From the NCBI RefSeq assembly GCF_004916975.1, contig NZ_STGQ01000002.1, positions 576,001 through 640,000 of the forward strand: a stretch of DNA of 64,000 nt, given 5' to 3'. This DNA comes from Paenibacillus dokdonensis. GTDB taxonomy: Bacteria > Bacillota > Bacilli > Paenibacillales > Paenibacillaceae. How positions within the stretch are numbered: position 1 is the first letter of the stretch; each line of letters begins with the position of its first letter. The translations under genes were made by a program, and so were the position numbers. Positions 60,235-64,000 of the stretch are shown piece by piece. Below the pieces are notes generated by a model, which worked only from the letters and a program-made list of their open reading frames with translations, was not told the DNA's origin and did not search any database.

Positions 60235-62793
60235 ATGGCGGAAGAAAAAAATCCCCAGATTAAGGAGCGGGACATTGGTGTAGAAATGCGCGAATCCTTT
60301 ATGGATTATGCGATGAGCATCATTGTAAGCCGGGCTTTACCGGATGTGCGGGATGGACTCAAGCCGGTACACCGGCGCGTGCTATATGCGATGTCTGAGC
60401 TTGGTTTGTCTCCGGATAAGCCGTTCAAGAAATCGGCCAGAATCGTCGGTGAGGTCATCGGTAAGTTCCATCCGCACGGTGATGTGCCTGCATATGAGAC
60501 CATGGTACGGATGGCTCAGGATTTCTCGATGCGCTATATGCTTGTCGAAGGTCACGGTAATTTTGGTTCTGTTGACGGTGATGCTCCGGCGGCTATGCGT
60601 TATACCGAAGCACGTCTCTCTAAAATTGCGCAGGAGATGCTGCGTGATATTAACAAAGAAACGATCGATTTTACTGAAAACTATGATGGCGAAGAGCTGG
60701 AGCCGGTTGTGCTTCCTGCAAGATACCCGAATCTTTTGGTCAACGGTGTATCGGGTATTGCCGTCGGGATGGCCACCAATATTCCGCCGCATAACCTGGG
60801 CGAGGTCATTGATGGGGCGCTTGCCCTGATCAAGGATCCGGATCTTACTTCGCTGGATTTGATGGAATATATCAATGGACCGGATTTTCCAACAAGCGGC
60901 TATATACTTGGACGCTCAGGAATCCGCCAAGCTTATGAAACCGGACGCGGCTCCGTAACCATGCGGGCCAAAGCGGAAATAGAGGAAAACAACAATAAAG
61001 CACGCATTATCGTAACCGAGCTCCCTTATCAGGTGAATAAAGCTCGTTTGGTTGAGAAGATTGCCGAGCTGGTGCGCGAAAAAAGAATTGATGGAATTAC
61101 TGATCTGCGGGACGAGTCCGACCGCAATGGTATGCGAATCGTCATTGAACTGCGCCGCGATGTAAATCCAAGCGTGATGCTGAATAACTTGTACAAACAT
61201 ACAGCGATGCAGTCCACCTTCGGCATCAACATGCTGGCAATTGTAAAAAATGAACCGAAAGTTCTGAGTCTGCGGGATGTCCTGCATTACTACTTGGAGC
61301 ATCAGGTCGAGGTTATTCGCCGACGGACGGAATATGATCTGAAAAAAGCCGAGGCCCGTGCACATATTCTTGAAGGCTTGCGTGTGGCTCTGGATCATTT
61401 GGATGAAGTGATTTCAATTATCCGCGGTTCTCAAACAACGGATATTGCTCGTGAACGTTTGATCGAGCGCTTTGGACTCAGCAATGAGCAGACCCAGGCG
61501 ATTCTCGAAATGCGTTTGCAGCGCCTGACTGGACTGGAACGCGATAAGATCGAGAATGAATACCAGGAATTGATGGTCAAAATTGCAGAGTACAAAGAGA
61601 TTTTGGCTAATGAGCATCTCATTCTCGAGATCATCAGTACCGAACTGCTTGAAATCAAGGAACGTTTTGCTGATGCGCGCCGGACGGAAATTACCATCGG
61701 CGAAGAAAGCATTTTGGATGAAGACCTGATTCCGCGTGAGGAAGTGGTTATCACCATCACGCATACAGGGTACATCAAACGCCTACCGGCTAATACCTAC
61801 CGCAGCCAAAAACGTGGCGGACGCGGGGTTGTGGGAATGGATACCAAGGATGAGGACTTTGTTGAGCATCTGTTTGTAACCAACTCTCACCATTACCTGA
61901 TGTTCTTTACCGACAGAGGTAAGGTATACCGTCTCAAAGCGTATGAAATTCCGGAGCTAGGCCGCACCGCGCGGGGAACAGCAATCATTAACCTGATTCA
62001 GATTGAACAAGGGGAAACGATAAATGCTGTTATTCCGGTAGAGGAATTTGAAAGTGATAAGTACCTGTTCTTCGTTACCCGGGGCGGTATTGTCAAAAAG
62101 ACGCCGCTTGAGGATTACGTGAATATCCGCAAGGGCGGGTTGATTGCAATTAATATCCGTGATGATGACGCGCTGATTGAGGTTAAATTAACCGACGGCC
62201 AGCGGGAAATGATCATGGGTACGGCACAGGGCATGTCTATCCGGTTCTCGGAAAGCGATGTACGTTCCATGGGCCGCAGTGCCACCGGTGTCAAAGGTAT
62301 TACACTGGATGACGATGACCAGGTCATTGGCATGGATGTTGTCGATAAAGAACTGGATACTCTGATTGTAACTGCCAAAGGCTACGGAAAACGGACACCG
62401 CTCAGCGACTACCGTTCGCAGACTCGTGGCGGTAAGGGAATCAAGACGATGAACGTGACCGATAAGAATGGACCGGTTGTCGGCTTGAAGGTTGTAAAAC
62501 CGGATGAAGATTTGATGATCATTACATCCAGCGGGACCCTGATCCGCACAAGTATAGAAGGAATCTCCATCATGGGCCGCTATACGCAGGGTGTGAAGCT
62601 GATCAACATCCGCGAAGACGACTTTGTAGCAACGGTATGCCGTGCTGATAAGAGTGATGAGCCTGAGGATGATGAGGAAGGTGCCGAGTTTGAAGAGAAC
62701 GGCATCAACCCACCTGCTGAAGGCGAAGAACCTGTAGAGGCCGCTGAGAGCGAAACAGAGGCTGATACGGAAGATTCTTCGGACGAAGAATAA
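60235..62793 (+). CDS. gyrA: DNA gyrase subunit A
   Basis: 852 residues from the ATG at 60235 (GGAGGAGGG upstream). N-terminal breakage-reunion domain with the active Tyr in PAAMRYTEARL, the QRDR region (DVPAYETMVRMAQDFSMRYML), coiled coil, and C-terminal beta-pinwheel with the GyrA box QKRGGRG. A tail of about 45 very acidic residues follows. At the two usual resistance positions Val appears after GD (HGDVPAYE, Ser in many species is at this site). Confidence 0.99.
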   Translation: MAEEKNPQIKERDIGVEMRESFMDYAMSIIVSRALPDVRDGLKPVHRRVLYAMSELGLSPDKPFKKSARIVGEVIGKFHPHGDVPAYETMVRMAQDFSMRYMLVEGHGNFGSVDGDAPAAMRYTEARLSKIAQEMLRDINKETIDFTENYDGEELEPVVLPARYPNLLVNGVSGIAVGMATNIPPHNLGEVIDGALALIKDPDLTSLDLMEYINGPDFPTSGYILGRSGIRQAYETGRGSVTMRAKAEIEENNNKARIIVTELPYQVNKARLVEKIAELVREKRIDGITDLRDESDRNGMRIVIELRRDVNPSVMLNNLYKHTAMQSTFGINMLAIVKNEPKVLSLRDVLHYYLEHQVEVIRRRTEYDLKKAEARAHILEGLRVALDHLDEVISIIRGSQTTDIARERLIERFGLSNEQTQAILEMRLQRLTGLERDKIENEYQELMVKIAEYKEILANEHLILEIISTELLEIKERFADARRTEITIGEESILDEDLIPREEVVITITHTGYIKRLPANTYRSQKRGGRGVVGMDTKDEDFVEHLFVTNSHHYLMFFTDRGKVYRLKAYEIPELGRTARGTAIINLIQIEQGETINAVIPVEEFESDKYLFFVTRGGIVKKTPLEDYVNIRKGGLIAINIRDDDALIEVKLTDGQREMIMGTAQGMSIRFSESDVRSMGRSATGVKGITLDDDDQVIGMDVVDKELDTLIVTAKGYGKRTPLSDYRSQTRGGKGIKTMNVTDKNGPVVGLKVVKPDEDLMIITSSGTLIRTSIEGISIMGRYTQGVKLINIREDDFVATVCRADKSDEPEDDEEGAEFEENGINPPAEGEEPVEAAESETEADTEDSSDEE

Positions 62794-62804
62794 ATCATAA
62801 ATTG

Positions 62805-62848
62805 AAAATAGCATGGCTTTTGATTAATCAAAAGCCATGCTATTTTTT
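62805..62848 (+). terminator. Terminator of gyrA
   Basis: Perfect 20-bp inverted repeat with no loop bases (62806-62825 with 62826-62845) followed by TTTTTTT on the plus strand. Confidence 0.95.
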
Positions 62849-62945
62849 TATGTTCTGAGTGATCAGAATGAATAATTTCCTCTGGATCGTCTGATGGTGC
62901 TCCTTATATCATGAGGCAGACATTTAATATCCACAGCATTATAGA

Positions 62946-62974
62946 TTGTACAGGCTTACCATACGTAATATAAT
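62946..62974 (+). promoter_or_regulatory. Predicted promoter of the HD-GYP gene
   Basis: TTGTAC (62946-62951) and a perfect TATAAT (62969-62974) with a 17-base spacer, about 50 bases before the start. Confidence 0.6.
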
Positions 62975-63023
62975 GGGGTATATTGCCATATTTTAATTGG
63001 TGGAAGTTAGCGAGGTTATCGTT

Positions 63024-64000
63024 ATGGCCAGCATATCTATTTTGGAATTGAAACCCGGTATTAAGCTATCAAAAGATGTACATACCTCCCTTGGAGGACT
63101 ATTGCTGCATAAAGGCACTGTTCTGCTTCCGCGTGACTTGGATATTCTGCGAGCCTTCATGGTGCAGTACGTCGAGGTTGATGCAGGTGATGCAGATGTA
63201 AGGAATGGTTCAAAACCTCCTGTACAAAAAAGCCTATTGAATGAGAAGGCTCAAACCGAACAGATGGTATCAAGTAAAAACTCCACGTTTCATGATGAAT
63301 ACGACAAATTGCTTTTGCTCGTGAAAAGTGCGAATCAATCGGTTATCGCAGCCGATCTGCCCATCTATGAGCTGCGCAACCAGTTGGAAGCAACCATTGT
63401 GCATATCAAGGAATATAATCCTTTGATGTTCACCCCAAGATCAATGAATGAGTATGATTACATTTACCATAACGCCGTATTATGCGCGCTCTCTTCTTAT
63501 CTACTATCCAAGTGGAGCGGGCTCCAACAAAAGGACTGGATGCAGGCCGCCTTTGCCGGTTTATTTCATGACATTGGCAATACCAAGGTGGATCCGGCAA
63601 TATTATTCAAGCCGCAGCCGCTGTCCGCGGCAGAGTCTGAGGAAATGCGCAGACACACGACTTATGGCTACCAGATACTTAAGAATGTAACAGCTATTAA
63701 TGAAGGGGTCCGGCTTGCCGCGCTTCAGCATCATGAAAAAGTGGATGGTTCGGGTTATCCGCTGCGTCTTGATGGAAGTAAGATTCATGTCTATGCCAAG
63801 ATCGTCGGCATTACAGACATTTTTCACGCCATGACACTCAATCGTATTTACCAGAAGTCTCAGTCTCCTTACTTAGTGTTAGAGCAGATTCACTCTGAGG
63901 CATTTGGGAAACTTGATCCTGCCTTGGTTCAAATCTTTATCCAAAAGGCGACTGAATTTCATAACGGTACGGTAGTTCGTCTCAGTAATGACCAGATCGG
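63024..64000 (+). CDS. HD-GYP domain protein, partial, cut by the right edge
   Basis: 325 residues visible, open to the window end. N-terminal region (about 1-70, MASISILELKPGIKLSKDV, with GGLLLHKGTVL) typical of the DUF3391-like lead of these proteins, then HD-GYP with the metal motifs HDIGN (about residue 181), HHEKVDGSGYP (about 236), and TDIFHAM. HD-GYP proteins usually hydrolyse cyclic di-GMP. GAGG lies upstream of the ATG. No sensor domain is seen. Confidence 0.9.
   Translation, partial: MASISILELKPGIKLSKDVHTSLGGLLLHKGTVLLPRDLDILRAFMVQYVEVDAGDADVRNGSKPPVQKSLLNEKAQTEQMVSSKNSTFHDEYDKLLLLVKSANQSVIAADLPIYELRNQLEATIVHIKEYNPLMFTPRSMNEYDYIYHNAVLCALSSYLLSKWSGLQQKDWMQAAFAGLFHDIGNTKVDPAILFKPQPLSAAESEEMRRHTTYGYQILKNVTAINEGVRLAALQHHEKVDGSGYPLRLDGSKIHVYAKIVGITDIFHAMTLNRIYQKSQSPYLVLEQIHSEAFGKLDPALVQIFIQKATEFHNGTVVRLSNDQI

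Noticed and set aside
1..64000. CRISPR arrays, IS elements, phage genes, rRNA operons
   Set aside because: No repeated spacer pattern, transposase or integrase frame, or rRNA sequence was seen on reading both strands.

Overview
This 64 kb window is the replication-origin region of a spore-forming, low-to-mid GC Firmicute, most likely a Paenibacillus. The evidence is the order rpmH-dnaA-dnaN-yaaA-recF-remB-gyrB-gyrA, the soj/spo0J/noc block with perfect parS sites, sporulation genes (YyaC, a YheC/D ATP-grasp protein, SpoIIIJ/Jag), and a gene set rich in carbohydrate transport and glycoside hydrolases controlled by YesM/YesN-type regulators. The genus is an inference. No mobile element, CRISPR array or phage gene was seen.

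Layout. oriC lies around 51.9-53.9 kb. Almost everything left of it is on the minus strand and almost everything right of it on the plus strand, so genes run with the replication forks. The exceptions are small: yjzC-like and yyaC on plus, and the YheC/D gene between gyrB and gyrA on minus. From the left edge: walR (cut by the edge), an M23 endopeptidase, an unknown membrane-anchored protein, purA, dnaB, rplI, gdpP, a YybS-type membrane protein, a MazG-like protein and a CBS-domain protein (0-10.8 kb). An accessory block follows (11-35.3 kb): a LytR-CpsA-Psr protein, a DHA2 exporter, a complete peptide/nickel-type (Opp/Dpp) ABC importer, and a 15 kb glycan-use locus with three cytoplasmic glycosidases (GH38, a large clan GH-A enzyme, GH125), a three-gene sugar ABC importer and a YesM/YesN two-component system. 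Core synteny resumes with rpsR-ssb-rpsF, tRNA-Ser(CGA), an MscS channel, DUF3343, yyaC, DUF4446, a cysteine desulfurase-family enzyme, parB-parA, noc, rsmG-mnmG-mnmE, jag-yidC-rnpA and rpmH. Right of oriC are dnaA, dnaN, yaaA, recF, remB, gyrB, the YheC/D gene, gyrA and an HD-GYP protein cut by the right edge.

How the parts work together. The origin block encodes initiation (DnaA with its boxes and a DnaA-trio/unwinding element in the dnaA-dnaN gap), the sliding clamp, RecF, gyrase, and segregation/nucleoid occlusion acting on the two parS sites. The glycan locus looks like a self-contained intake-and-digest module. YesM/YesN senses a sugar, the LplABC-like transporter imports a mannose-rich oligosaccharide, and GH125, GH38 and possibly the GH-A enzyme trim it inside the cell; a near-consensus cre box sits in the promoter of the first permease gene. 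A pair of inverted PurBoxes upstream of purA coincides with the dnaB terminator, and one parS site forms the stem of the rsmG terminator. These two double-use sequences, the glycan locus and its uncharacterised 1050-residue enzyme are the points most worth following up.
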